A stretch of DNA of 64,000 nt from Methylopumilus universalis (GTDB lineage Bacteria > Pseudomonadota > Gammaproteobacteria > Burkholderiales > Methylophilaceae), in NCBI RefSeq assembly GCF_006363895.1, contig NZ_CP040953.1; one strand, given 5' to 3'. Positions 7,053 through 14,817 of this stretch are shown here, piece by piece. The position numbers were made by a program, and so were the translations under genes. Positions within the stretch are counted from its first letter, which is position 1, and the number at the start of each line of letters is the position of its first letter. Under the pieces are notes generated by a model. That model searched no databases and was not told where the DNA came from. It was given only the letters and a program-made list of their open reading frames with translations.

Positions 7053-8411
7053 ATGATTAAAATCTATAACACCCTTTCGAAAAGCAAAGAGACTTTTAAG
7101 CCTATCCAGGAAGGGCAAGTGAACATCTATGTATGCGGAATGACGGTCTATGACTTATGTCATATTGGGCATGCGCGTGTAATGGTTATTTTTGACGTGG
7201 TAAGGCGTTGGTTTGATATTTTAGGATATAGCGTGAATTATGTTAGAAATATTACTGATATAGACGACAAGATTATCAGTCGCTCCATTCAAAACAATGA
7301 ATCGATTCAAGCTCTCACGCAAAGATATATAAACGAAATGAATGATGATGCGAAAGCGCTCGGCGTTTTGAGTCCTTCAAACGAGCCAAAAGCAACAGAA
7401 CATATTAAAGACATGCTTTCTATGATTCAGATATTGATTGAAAAGCAGCATGCCTATGTTGCTAAAAATGGAGATATTTTTTATTCAGTAAGATCTTGTA
7501 AGGAATATGGAAAATTATCGGGCAAATCAATAGAAGATTTGCGTGCGGGTGAGAGAGTTGATATCGACCAAAATAAGCATGATGAATTGGATTTTGTTTT
7601 GTGGAAGTCTGCAAAACCTAATGAGCCGAGCTGGGAATCGCCTTGGGGTAAAGGAAGGCCGGGCTGGCATATTGAATGTTCAGCAATGAGCTCTCATTAT
7701 CTTGGCCATCATTTTGATATTCACGGAGGTGGACAGGACCTTCAATTTCCTCATCATGAAAACGAAATAGCTCAATCTGAAGCCGCACATGATTGCAAGA
7801 TGGCTAATTATTGGATGCATAACGGTTTTGTGAGAGTTGATGATGAAAAAATGTCTAAGTCTTTGGGAAATTTTTTCACTATACGGACAGTACTTGAAAA
7901 ATTTGATCCAGAGGTGGTTAGATTTTTTATTTTAAGAGCCCATTATCGAAGCCCACTCAATTATTCAGATGCGCATCTTGATGATGCAAAATTAGCATTA
8001 CAAAGATTATATGTAAGCTTAAGGGGATTTAAGATTGAGAATTCTGATGTGGATTGGTGCCATCCATTAGCAAATAAATTCAAAGAAGCTATGAATGATG
8101 ACTTCAACACACCCGAGGCTATCTCTGTTTTATTTGAACTAGCAAATGAAATTAATAAAAGCAAATCTGAACCTCTTGCTGGCTTGCTTAAAGCTCTTGC
8201 GAAGACAATTGGACTTCTCGAAAGAGATCCAGAAAATTTTCTAAAAGGTGATGAAAAAATTTCTCTTAATATTGATGCATTAATTTTACAAAGATATGAG
8301 GCGAAAAATAATAAAGATTTTAAGGAGGCAGATCGTATAAGATCTTTATTGCTTGAAAATGGCGTTGTGTTAGAAGATACCCCTCAAGGGACTATTTGGA
8401 GAAAAGAATAA
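7053..8411 (+). CDS. cysS: Cysteinyl-tRNA synthetase
   Basis: Class I synthetase that charges tRNA-Cys in the cytoplasm. The HIGH motif is at 37-40 and KMSKS at 266-270. The zinc ligands expected from the E. coli enzyme are all at the same positions: Cys28, Cys209, His234 and Glu238 (in VCGMTVYD, HIECSAMS and FPHHENEIAQ). Length 452 residues is close to the usual 461, and the C-terminal anticodon region ends normally (RIRSLLLENGVVLED). It heads a plus-strand run with argJ three bases downstream. Confidence 0.97.
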   Translation: MIKIYNTLSKSKETFKPIQEGQVNIYVCGMTVYDLCHIGHARVMVIFDVVRRWFDILGYSVNYVRNITDIDDKIISRSIQNNESIQALTQRYINEMNDDAKALGVLSPSNEPKATEHIKDMLSMIQILIEKQHAYVAKNGDIFYSVRSCKEYGKLSGKSIEDLRAGERVDIDQNKHDELDFVLWKSAKPNEPSWESPWGKGRPGWHIECSAMSSHYLGHHFDIHGGGQDLQFPHHENEIAQSEAAHDCKMANYWMHNGFVRVDDEKMSKSLGNFFTIRTVLEKFDPEVVRFFILRAHYRSPLNYSDAHLDDAKLALQRLYVSLRGFKIENSDVDWCHPLANKFKEAMNDDFNTPEAISVLFELANEINKSKSEPLAGLLKALAKTIGLLERDPENFLKGDEKISLNIDALILQRYEAKNNKDFKEADRIRSLLLENGVVLEDTPQGTIWRKE

Positions 8412-8414
8412 GCT

Positions 8415-9641
8415 ATGCCAGTTAATCTTAAGCCACTCACTATAGATTCTATTTCCCCCATCAAAGGTATATCGCTTGGGACTGCTAAAGCGCATATTAA
8501 AAAACCTAACCGGAAAGATTTACTGTTAGTAACTATTGCAGAAGGCTCAAGAGTTTCGGGCGTATTTACGCAAAATGCATTTTGTGCGGCACCTGTTCTT
8601 CTTTGCAAGGAACATTTAAAAAATGAATCCGGCATTCGTGCGCTCATTATTAATACTGGTTGTGCTAATGCAGGTACGGGAGAAGATGGCATCTCAAAGG
8701 CGAAAGAAACGTGCCAAGCTGTCAGCGAGCTTCTTTCCATCAACTCAAGACAAGTTTTACCATTTTCGACGGGTGTCATTTTAGAAAGCCTGCCAATTGA
8801 TAAAATTAAAAATGGATTGCCAGATACAGTAAAAAACTTAGACCCAGCTCACTGGTTCGATGCAGCAGAAGCTATCATGACTACAGATATTGCTCCAAAG
8901 GGAGCCTCGAGAAGAATAAAGATTCAAGATAGGGAAATTTTTATTTCTGGGGTAAGTAAAGGCTCCGGCATGATTCATCCAAACATGGCAACCATGTTGT
9001 CATTTATTGCAACAGACGCTTCTATCAATCAAATCCTACTTGATAAACTTCTTAAAGAAGTGACGCAACAATCATTTAATTGCATTACTGTTGATGGCGA
9101 TACATCTACTAATGATTCATTCATTCTCATTGCAACAGGGCATGCAGGGAATCGTGAAATTATTGAAGAAGATAATGATTATGAGATTCTTAAGGCTGCC
9201 ATTCTTGAAGTTGCCATTGAGCTAGCGCAGGCTATTGTGAGAGATGGAGAAGGCGCTACGAAATTCATTACTATTCAAGTCGAATCAGGTCTTGATAATG
9301 CTGAATGCAGAAAAGTAGGTTTTGCAATAGCACATTCGCCTTTAATTAAGACAGCTTTCTTTGCATCTGATCCGAACTTGGGAAGAATATTAGCTGCAAT
9401 TGGCTATGCTGGTATTGAGTCTCTTGATATTTCAAAAATAGAATTATATCTGGGAGATTTTTTAGTAGCAGAAAAAGGTGGTCGAGCAACTTCATATACT
9501 GAGCACCAGGGACAGGAAGTCATGAAACATTCTGAGATCAGTATGCGAATACTTCTTAATCGCGGCCATGCTAAAGCAACAATATGGACATGTGATTTTT
9601 CATATGACTATGTAAAAATTAATGCCGATTACCGCTCTTAA
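8415..9641 (+). CDS. argJ: Bifunctional ornithine acetyltransferase / N-acetylglutamate synthase
   Basis: Transfers acetyl from N-acetylornithine to glutamate (and may use acetyl-CoA), recycling the acetyl group in arginine synthesis. The 408-residue precursor contains the self-cleavage site in MIHPNMATMLSF; Thr193 becomes the N-terminal nucleophile of the beta chain. GCANAGTGEDG and DGDTSTNDSF are also typical. It starts three bases after cysS ends, so the two are probably co-transcribed. Other arginine genes are not in this window. Confidence 0.95.
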   Translation: MPVNLKPLTIDSISPIKGISLGTAKAHIKKPNRKDLLLVTIAEGSRVSGVFTQNAFCAAPVLLCKEHLKNESGIRALIINTGCANAGTGEDGISKAKETCQAVSELLSINSRQVLPFSTGVILESLPIDKIKNGLPDTVKNLDPAHWFDAAEAIMTTDIAPKGASRRIKIQDREIFISGVSKGSGMIHPNMATMLSFIATDASINQILLDKLLKEVTQQSFNCITVDGDTSTNDSFILIATGHAGNREIIEEDNDYEILKAAILEVAIELAQAIVRDGEGATKFITIQVESGLDNAECRKVGFAIAHSPLIKTAFFASDPNLGRILAAIGYAGIESLDISKIELYLGDFLVAEKGGRATSYTEHQGQEVMKHSEISMRILLNRGHAKATIWTCDFSYDYVKINADYRS

Positions 9642-9644
9642 ATT

Positions 9645-10577
9645 GTGAATATTGTTCGCGCAGCCGCAGCTGTTATCCAAAGACATGATGGATTTCTTCT
9701 GATGGCCCAAAGACCCCCTGGTCGAGGATGGAGCGGGTGGTGGGAATTTCCAGGTGGCAAGATTGAAATAAATGAATCACCTTTTGAGGCACTTCAAAGA
9801 GAGCTTCAGGAAGAAATTAATATTTCCGCAAATGATGCGACGTTATGGTTTGAGCGAAGTTACATCTACCCAGATAAGAAGGTCTATATCTACTTTTTTA
9901 AAGTGACTGATTGGACTGGCCAAATCACATCATGTGAGAATCAATTATTAGATTGGCAAAATCCATCTCATGTAACAGTTGCTCCAATACTACCTACCAA
10001 TTTATTTGTGCTGAAATCTATTCTGCTTCCCTCAATTTATGCCATTACGAATATTGAAGAAATGGGAGATACATTATTTTTTGAGCGATTCAAAATTAAA
10101 CTTGAAGAAGGCTTGAAGATGATACAGGTGAGAGAAAAAAACTTACCTTACCAAGACGTAAAAAAAATAGCTCAAAAGATCTTAGATATGGCAAGGCCTT
10201 ATCAGGCAAAAGTTTTAATTAATGAAAATGAAAAGCTCGCATTAGATATTGGAGCTGACGGTGTTCAGTATCCATCACATAGACTAAATAAATTAAAAGA
10301 CCGACCAGCCTTTTCTCTATGCGGAGCTTCTTGTCACAGCATAGAAGAGCTGATGATTGCACAAGATTTAAATATGTCATTTGCTATATTTTCCCCAGTT
10401 CAAAAAACTGAATCTCATCCTCTTGCCGATCCGATAGGCTGGGAATTCTTTAGTGAATGTACAAATAAATTAGATTTACCAATTTATGCGCTTGGTGGAC
10501 TCAACCCTTCGAGCTTAAGCACATCCTGGCAATATGGTGGACATGGTATTGCGATGAAAACGGCTATTTGGGAATAA
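9645..10577 (+). CDS. Nudix hydrolase fused to a ThiE/TenI-like domain
   Basis: Residues 1-130 form a MutT-type Nudix hydrolase; the Nudix box runs from GGKIEINESPFEAL through QRELQEEI and keeps the catalytic REL-EE core, so pyrophosphohydrolysis of an oxidised nucleotide (8-oxo-dGTP) is likely. Residues 130-310 resemble thiamine phosphate synthase (REKNLPYQDVKKIA, GADGVQYP, ALGGL). The ThiE substrate motif is altered (GVQYPSHRL instead of GVHLGQ-D), so TMP synthase activity is doubtful. The fusion is known in beta- and gammaproteobacteria, but I cannot say what its second half does. Start is GTG, three bases after argJ. Confidence 0.85.
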   Translation: MNIVRAAAAVIQRHDGFLLMAQRPPGRGWSGWWEFPGGKIEINESPFEALQRELQEEINISANDATLWFERSYIYPDKKVYIYFFKVTDWTGQITSCENQLLDWQNPSHVTVAPILPTNLFVLKSILLPSIYAITNIEEMGDTLFFERFKIKLEEGLKMIQVREKNLPYQDVKKIAQKILDMARPYQAKVLINENEKLALDIGADGVQYPSHRLNKLKDRPAFSLCGASCHSIEELMIAQDLNMSFAIFSPVQKTESHPLADPIGWEFFSECTNKLDLPIYALGGLNPSSLSTSWQYGGHGIAMKTAIWE

Positions 10578-10579
10578 AA

Positions 10580-11023
10580 TTACTTGATGACTGCGTTAAT
10601 TGATTTATCAAAAGACTGATTTTTTTTGTCCTTAAAATGAAGTGTAAGTTTCACTTTTTGGCCAGCCTTTAGAGGACCTTTAAAATCCATGAGCATTAAA
10701 TGATGTCCACCGGACTTAAATTCAAATGTCTTGTCTTGGTCAATTCTGATTTCATGCGCCATACGCATTTTCATGACGCCTTTTTCTTGAATAGTATTGT
10801 GCATTTCTATCGTTTTAATTCTTTGAGAAGTAACCGAAGTCAGTATTAAATCTTCATTACTAAAAAGTGACATATAAGCGACGCTCATATCATCACCTTC
10901 TTCAGTAGAAGCAATCCAAGCATTTTCTATTTTGATATCTGGTGCTGCTAGTATTTCTGTCGATATTAGAAGTGCAATTGCAAATAAGATAAATTTGAAC
11001 AATTTCCTAGATAGAGTCTTCAT
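10580..11023 (-). CDS. Periplasmic PCu(A)C copper chaperone
   Basis: Exported 147-residue protein of the PCu(A)C family, which delivers Cu(I) to the CuA centre of cytochrome oxidase and helps copper acquisition. A signal peptide (KLFKFILFAIALLISTEILAA) is followed by the cupredoxin-like domain. The copper-binding residues are visible as IEMHNT, the Met-rich KMRMAHE and GGHHLMLM, matching the H(M)-x10-M-x21-H-x-M pattern. Its first bases overlap the end of yacG by 17. The convergent Nudix gene ends two bases away. It may work with the copper-like receptor operon at 25.4-29.9 kb. Confidence 0.92.
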   Translation of the reverse strand: MKTLSRKLFKFILFAIALLISTEILAAPDIKIENAWIASTEEGDDMSVAYMSLFSNEDLILTSVTSQRIKTIEMHNTIQEKGVMKMRMAHEIRIDQDKTFEFKSGGHHLMLMDFKGPLKAGQKVKLTLHFKDKKNQSFDKSINAVIK

Positions 11024-11195
11024 TTAAATCCTCGAGGTTAATTTCAACAGGAATTTTATAGCCTTCATTTGCCCACTGACCCAAATCAATCATGCGGCAT
11101 CGTTCAGAGCAAAAAGGCCTAAAAGCATTAGATAGACTATATTCAATGCTTTGATTGCATTGAGGGCAGTTTACAAAAGTAATCTTCAATCTCAT
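11007..11195 (-). CDS. yacG: DNA gyrase inhibitor / zinc-finger protein YacG
   Basis: Tiny zinc protein (62 residues) whose E. coli relative binds GyrB and blocks DNA binding by gyrase. The four cysteines are in NCPQC and FCSERC, followed by the signature RMIDLGQWANEGYKIP and an acidic tail. A TTG at 11204 could extend it by three residues, but the ATG at 11195 overlaps the zapD stop as ATGA, so I take that as the start. The coaE-zapD-yacG order is strongly conserved. Confidence 0.93.
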   Translation of the reverse strand: MRLKITFVNCPQCNQSIEYSLSNAFRPFCSERCRMIDLGQWANEGYKIPVEINLEDLNEDSI

Positions 11196-11959
11196 AACCA
11201 GCAAATACTATATTTAAATTCAAGATTTAATTTAACAGGCTCTTTTTTTAATTCTTCACTAAGCTGGTTAAAGAAAACATTAACGGTATATTTGTTTGCG
11301 CTAATTTCAGGATAAATATTTAAAGTCTTTTCAAGTTCAAGTCGGATAAGGTCGAATGTCTTGAGCGGGTCAATGGTTTGCTGATGTTTGCCTTCTTTTG
11401 CTTTGATCGACTCAACGTGACATTGATTTCTCAATATTAATAAAATGATAGAGGCCGCATCCTTAAATACCATAAGTGGCTGAGCCCAGGATTTAAAATC
11501 CTCTAATTTAGATTTTCTCGTTTTATGAGTTGCCCAGTTACGAAAATTTGGAAAATCAACATCTAGAAGGCCGCCGGGAGAGCTAATCCTTTTTTTAACC
11601 TCTTCTAAAAATAAATTGTTATTGAAGTTAAAGCCAGGCTTTACATCTATATTCTCTAACTTTTTACGAGCTACTTGTATCATTGGAATAATTTCTTTTG
11701 GATTGAGCTGCCCTTCTTTTAATGTTTGACTCTCTATGAGCGTTGACTGCTTCTTTTCTTGCCTTTCAAGCTCCTGAAGAAAATCAATTTTTAAATCAGA
11801 CCTTGATACAAGCTGTACTATTTCAAAAAGTGTATTGAAACAACCGAATTCAAAATAATCATGTGTATTTTTTAATTGATGTTCAAATTTTTGATAGATT
11901 TCTTCAATACGAAGTAATCTTCGAATGCGTTCATTAAGCGGAAATTCAAATGTAATCAT
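11192..11959 (-). CDS. zapD: Cell division protein ZapD
   Basis: FtsZ-binding protein that bundles protofilaments and stabilises the Z ring. The 255 residues start with the family signature (TFEFPLNERIRRLLRIE) and contain the helical then beta layout of ZapD, with FPNFRNWATHK and SFDPLKTFDLIR-like segments. Start is ATG at 11959, 21 bases after coaE, and the stop overlaps yacG. Found only in beta- and gammaproteobacteria, so it also supports the lineage assignment. Confidence 0.93.
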   Translation of the reverse strand: MITFEFPLNERIRRLLRIEEIYQKFEHQLKNTHDYFEFGCFNTLFEIVQLVSRSDLKIDFLQELERQEKKQSTLIESQTLKEGQLNPKEIIPMIQVARKKLENIDVKPGFNFNNNLFLEEVKKRISSPGGLLDVDFPNFRNWATHKTRKSKLEDFKSWAQPLMVFKDAASIILLILRNQCHVESIKAKEGKHQQTIDPLKTFDLIRLELEKTLNIYPEISANKYTVNVFFNQLSEELKKEPVKLNLEFKYSICWL

Positions 11960-11980
11960 ATGGGCATTATCGGTTTGATT

Positions 11981-12586
11981 TTATTTAACAGCAACTAAAT
12001 TTAAATATTTCTTATGTAATGATTTTATCGATTCTTCTAGGTTTTCTATTGACCCATCATTAATAACGACATCATCTGCTTTTTCGATGCGTGAGCTACG
12101 ATTGATTTGTTGGTCGATGATGGATTGAATAACAGAGATATCAATACCATCTCTTTTTTTAACACGTTCGATTTGATCATTTTCCTTACAGTCAATAACA
12201 AGTGATCTAGAAATAAGACTTGTGTATTGATTTGTTTCAAATAGTAGTGGAATGTCAATCACCACATAAGATTCGTGAGATAACGCATTTAGTCTTTTTT
12301 TCACTTCTTCATAAATTTTTGGATGAAGAATTTTTTCGAGATTTATTTTTTTATTCTTATCTGAAAAAATAATTTCTTTTAATTTTTTTCGATCTAATTG
12401 ATTGTCTTTATCGAATATAGCATCCCCAAAAACTAATTTGATTTCTTGTATAGCTTGATGACTTGTCTCTGTAATTTCTTTTGAAATATTATCGAGATCA
12501 ATAACTTTAATACTTAAGGATTTAAATATTTTCAGCGCTTCACTTTTGCCTGATCCAATGCCGCCAGTCATCCCAATAATAAACAT
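11981..12586 (-). CDS. coaE: Dephospho-CoA kinase
   Basis: Phosphorylates the 3'-hydroxyl of dephospho-CoA, the last step of CoA synthesis. The 201-residue P-loop kinase has GMTGGIGSGKSEA (5-17), the DLDNISKEI segment that binds substrate and VVIDIPLLFET in the lid region. It heads the leftward coaE-zapD-yacG-PCu(A)C group, all with short gaps or overlaps. A prepilin peptidase gene often sits upstream in relatives and is absent here. Confidence 0.95.
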   Translation of the reverse strand: MFIIGMTGGIGSGKSEALKIFKSLSIKVIDLDNISKEITETSHQAIQEIKLVFGDAIFDKDNQLDRKKLKEIIFSDKNKKINLEKILHPKIYEEVKKRLNALSHESYVVIDIPLLFETNQYTSLISRSLVIDCKENDQIERVKKRDGIDISVIQSIIDQQINRSSRIEKADDVVINDGSIENLEESIKSLHKKYLNLVAVK

Positions 12587-12684
12587 TATTTACCTTAAAC
12601 TTTTTTAAATATTATGAATAAATTTACTTGAAATTATAGAATTAATCACCATTAATAGATCATGAATGATTTAAACTATGACTT

Positions 12685-13035
12685 ATGAATGAATTGCAAA
12701 ATACGCCAAACAACTTAATTCCATCGGAAGATCAATCTGCCTGGGCCGATTTAGTGATTTGTCGAGTAGAGGTTGATTTACCTAATTGGCTTTCACAGCT
12801 CGCAGGTGGCAGCAATTGGCAAGTTTACTCCGAATCGGAATATGATCACTCCATTAGTTTCTTATTGCGACAAGGCAAGAAGGAAGCAGAAGTAACTTTG
12901 TTTAATAATGGCTATGCTCAAGTTGATCTTAACGGTAAATCGATTTTTGATGGATCTATAACCTCAGGTACCAATAAATGTGCGCATCTGAGTTATTACC
13001 GTGCTGATAACGGTGATCCTATTGTTTTAAACTAG
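12685..13035 (+). CDS. Conserved-looking hypothetical protein, 116 residues
   Basis: I do not recognise this gene. It encodes a soluble, acidic protein without signal peptide or membrane segment, containing WADLVICRVEVDLPNW, a QVYSESEYDH segment, and a beta-rich second half (EAEVTLFNNGYAQVDLNGKSIFDG). There are two cysteines (in ICRV and KCAH). It stands between divergent coaE and convergent ispB, whose stop codons meet in one CTAG. No ribosome site precedes the ATG. Codon use looks like the neighbours and the frame is open, so it is probably real and vertically inherited. Confidence 0.7.
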   Translation: MNELQNTPNNLIPSEDQSAWADLVICRVEVDLPNWLSQLAGGSNWQVYSESEYDHSISFLLRQGKKEAEVTLFNNGYAQVDLNGKSIFDGSITSGTNKCAHLSYYRADNGDPIVLN

Positions 13036-14000
13036 TAATCTCTCAATATTACAAATTGGGTGAGAGCTAAAAGAGCATCTTTATAAACTGAAGATGTAAT
13101 GTGTTTAATCAGTTTTTCACCTTTTTCTATTTCTTCTTTTGCAAGCTGCCTCACATATTCTAGAGCTTTGGTTTCTTTGACAGCATTTAAAACACTCTCT
13201 AACTCCGTTAAGCCTCCATTTTCAATAGCTGCTCTAATAATATTTTTTTGCTGATCATTACCTTTTTTCATTGTATATAAAAGAGGCAGTGTAGGTTTGC
13301 CTTCTGCTAAGTCATCACCTAGATTTTTTCCTATCTCTTCAGGGTTGCCTGATAGATCAAGAACATCATCAATCAACTGAAAAGCAATACCCATATGTTT
13401 TCCAAACTGAGCAAGGGCTTTTATGTCGGCATCATCAGCGCCACCTATAATGGCTCCGAGTTCGGCAGCAGATTCAAACAATTTGGCAGTTTTGTAGTAC
13501 ACAACTTTTAAATAATCCTCGTCTTCAATAGAAGCGTTATGAATATTCAAGAGCTGTAAGACTTCACCTTCTGCAATTGTGTTTGTTGTATTCGCTAAAA
13601 CCTCCATCACTTTCATATGATTGATTTTCACCATCATCTGAAATGCCCTGGAGTAGATAAAATCGCCCACTAAAACGCTCGCAGCATTTCCAAAAATAGT
13701 ATTCGCTGTTTTGTGGTTTCTTCGTTTTGTGGACTGGTCTACAACATCATCGTGAAGAAGTGTTGCAGTATGAATAAATTCAATGACTGCAGCCAATTCA
13801 TGGTGCTCTTTTTGAATGGGGCCAAATAAACCACCTGCTAAGAGAAGGGTGCTTGGCCTTAAGCGCTTACCACCCCCCTGGATAATATGGCCTGCGACTT
13901 GGTTGACGAGAGGCACTTCGGAATGAAGTGAAGCTCGAATAACCTCGTTTACGGCAAGTAAATCGCTTTTAATTGGGGATAAAATGGTGCTAAGAGTCAC
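13032..14000 (-). CDS. ispB: Polyprenyl (octaprenyl) diphosphate synthase
   Basis: Extends farnesyl diphosphate with isopentenyl units to make the side chain of ubiquinone. The 322 residues have the two aspartate-rich motifs, LLHDDVVDQS (near residue 84) and LIDDVLDLSG (near 212), plus GGGKRLRPSTLLL at the N terminus. Product length cannot be read exactly, but the ubiquinone genes at 58-60 kb fit this role. It is divergent from rplU, the classic ispB/rplU-rpmA layout. Confidence 0.94.
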   Translation of the reverse strand: MTLSTILSPIKSDLLAVNEVIRASLHSEVPLVNQVAGHIIQGGGKRLRPSTLLLAGGLFGPIQKEHHELAAVIEFIHTATLLHDDVVDQSTKRRNHKTANTIFGNAASVLVGDFIYSRAFQMMVKINHMKVMEVLANTTNTIAEGEVLQLLNIHNASIEDEDYLKVVYYKTAKLFESAAELGAIIGGADDADIKALAQFGKHMGIAFQLIDDVLDLSGNPEEIGKNLGDDLAEGKPTLPLLYTMKKGNDQQKNIIRAAIENGGLTELESVLNAVKETKALEYVRQLAKEEIEKGEKLIKHITSSVYKDALLALTQFVILRDY

Positions 14001-14041
14001 AAAAACAAGGCTTAAGGGTTGTTAAAGTCTTATTTTAGCAT

Positions 14042-14060
14042 AGCCCTCTTTGGGCTTTTT
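14042..14060 (+). terminator. Terminator-like hairpin in the ispB/rplU gap
   Basis: AGCCC (14042-14046) pairs with GGGCT (14052-14056) around a 5-base loop, followed by a run of T. It would stop plus-strand RNA, but no plus-strand gene precedes it closely. It may block antisense transcription leaving ispB toward rplU. The stem is only five pairs. Confidence 0.35.
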
Positions 14061-14096
14061 ACAGACAAAAGGCCTTCATCCTTACCCTTGAAGAAT

Positions 14097-14125
14097 TTGC
14101 TTAACAGGCCTAATTTAAGTATAAT
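14097..14125 (+). promoter_or_regulatory. Sigma-70 promoter of rplU-rpmA
   Basis: TTGCTT (14097-14102), a 17-base spacer and a perfect TATAAT (14120-14125) lie 41 bases before the rplU ATG. This fits strong vegetative expression of a ribosomal protein operon. Confidence 0.75.
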
Positions 14126-14165
14126 TCGCGATTCTTTTAAAGTTGTTAAAGTTTGAGGTTTTATC

Positions 14166-14480
14166 ATGTACGCAGTAATCAAAACAGGTGGTAAGCAATA
14201 TCGCGTAAATCAAGGCGATAAGCTTAAGATTGAAAAAATAGCAGGTGATGTAGGTGCGAATGTCGTTCTAGATCAAATTTTAACAGTCGTTGATGGTGAT
14301 AACGTGACTATAGGCTCGCCTATTGTAAGAGGCGCTAGTGTTACAGTAACCGTAGTGAGCCACGGCCGTCATGATAAAGTGCGAATTTTTAAAATGCGCC
14401 GTAGAAAACACTACCGCAAATCTCAAGGTCATAGACAAAGCTTTACTGAGATTCAAATTGATAAAATATCAGCTAAATAA
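14166..14480 (+). CDS. rplU: 50S ribosomal protein L21
   Basis: Structural protein of the large subunit that contacts 23S rRNA. The 104 residues begin with MYAVIKTGGKQYRV and contain the C-terminal RNA-binding signature KMRRRKHYRKSQGHRQ. It is first in the rplU-rpmA operon; rpmA follows after 14 bases with its own AAGGA site. The promoter immediately upstream is close to consensus. Confidence 0.98.
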   Translation: MYAVIKTGGKQYRVNQGDKLKIEKIAGDVGANVVLDQILTVVDGDNVTIGSPIVRGASVTVTVVSHGRHDKVRIFKMRRRKHYRKSQGHRQSFTEIQIDKISAK

Positions 14481-14494
14481 TTTAAGGATTAATC

Positions 14495-14752
14495 ATGGCA
14501 CATAAAAAAGCAGGCGGAAGTTCAAGAAACGGTCGTGACTCCCAAGCCAAACGTCTTGGCGTAAAGGCTTTCGGTGAGCAGGTTGTTTCAGCTGGTAGCA
14601 TTATTGTTCGTCAACGTGGCACTAAGATGCACCCGGGTGTAAATGTAGGTATGGGCAAAGATCATACTCTTTTTGCAAAGGCTGACGGTAAGGTAACCTT
14701 TACCATCAAAGGCGCATTAAAACGTAAAACCGTTAATATTGTTCCAGTCTAA
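14495..14752 (+). CDS. rpmA: 50S ribosomal protein L27
   Basis: Large-subunit protein whose N-terminal tail reaches the peptidyl transferase centre. The 85 residues start with MAHKKAGGSSRNGRDS, directly as in species without N-terminal processing, and carry the GTKMHPGVNVGMGKDHTLFA core. It has a good AAGGA ribosome site and is followed by a clear terminator. Confidence 0.98.
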   Translation: MAHKKAGGSSRNGRDSQAKRLGVKAFGEQVVSAGSIIVRQRGTKMHPGVNVGMGKDHTLFAKADGKVTFTIKGALKRKTVNIVPV

Positions 14753-14770
14753 GCAATTCTAAGATTCTAC

Positions 14771-14799
14771 AAAGCCCTGTCAGTTGATAGGGCTTTTTT
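14771..14799 (+). terminator. Rho-independent terminator after rpmA
   Basis: AAAGCCCT (14771-14778) and AGGGCTTT (14789-14796) form an 8-bp stem with a 10-base loop, followed by TTT. It separates the ribosomal operon from obg, which starts 19 bases later; some read-through into obg is likely because little promoter room remains. Confidence 0.8.
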
Positions 14800-14817
14800 A
14801 TTTGGTAAATTGATATT

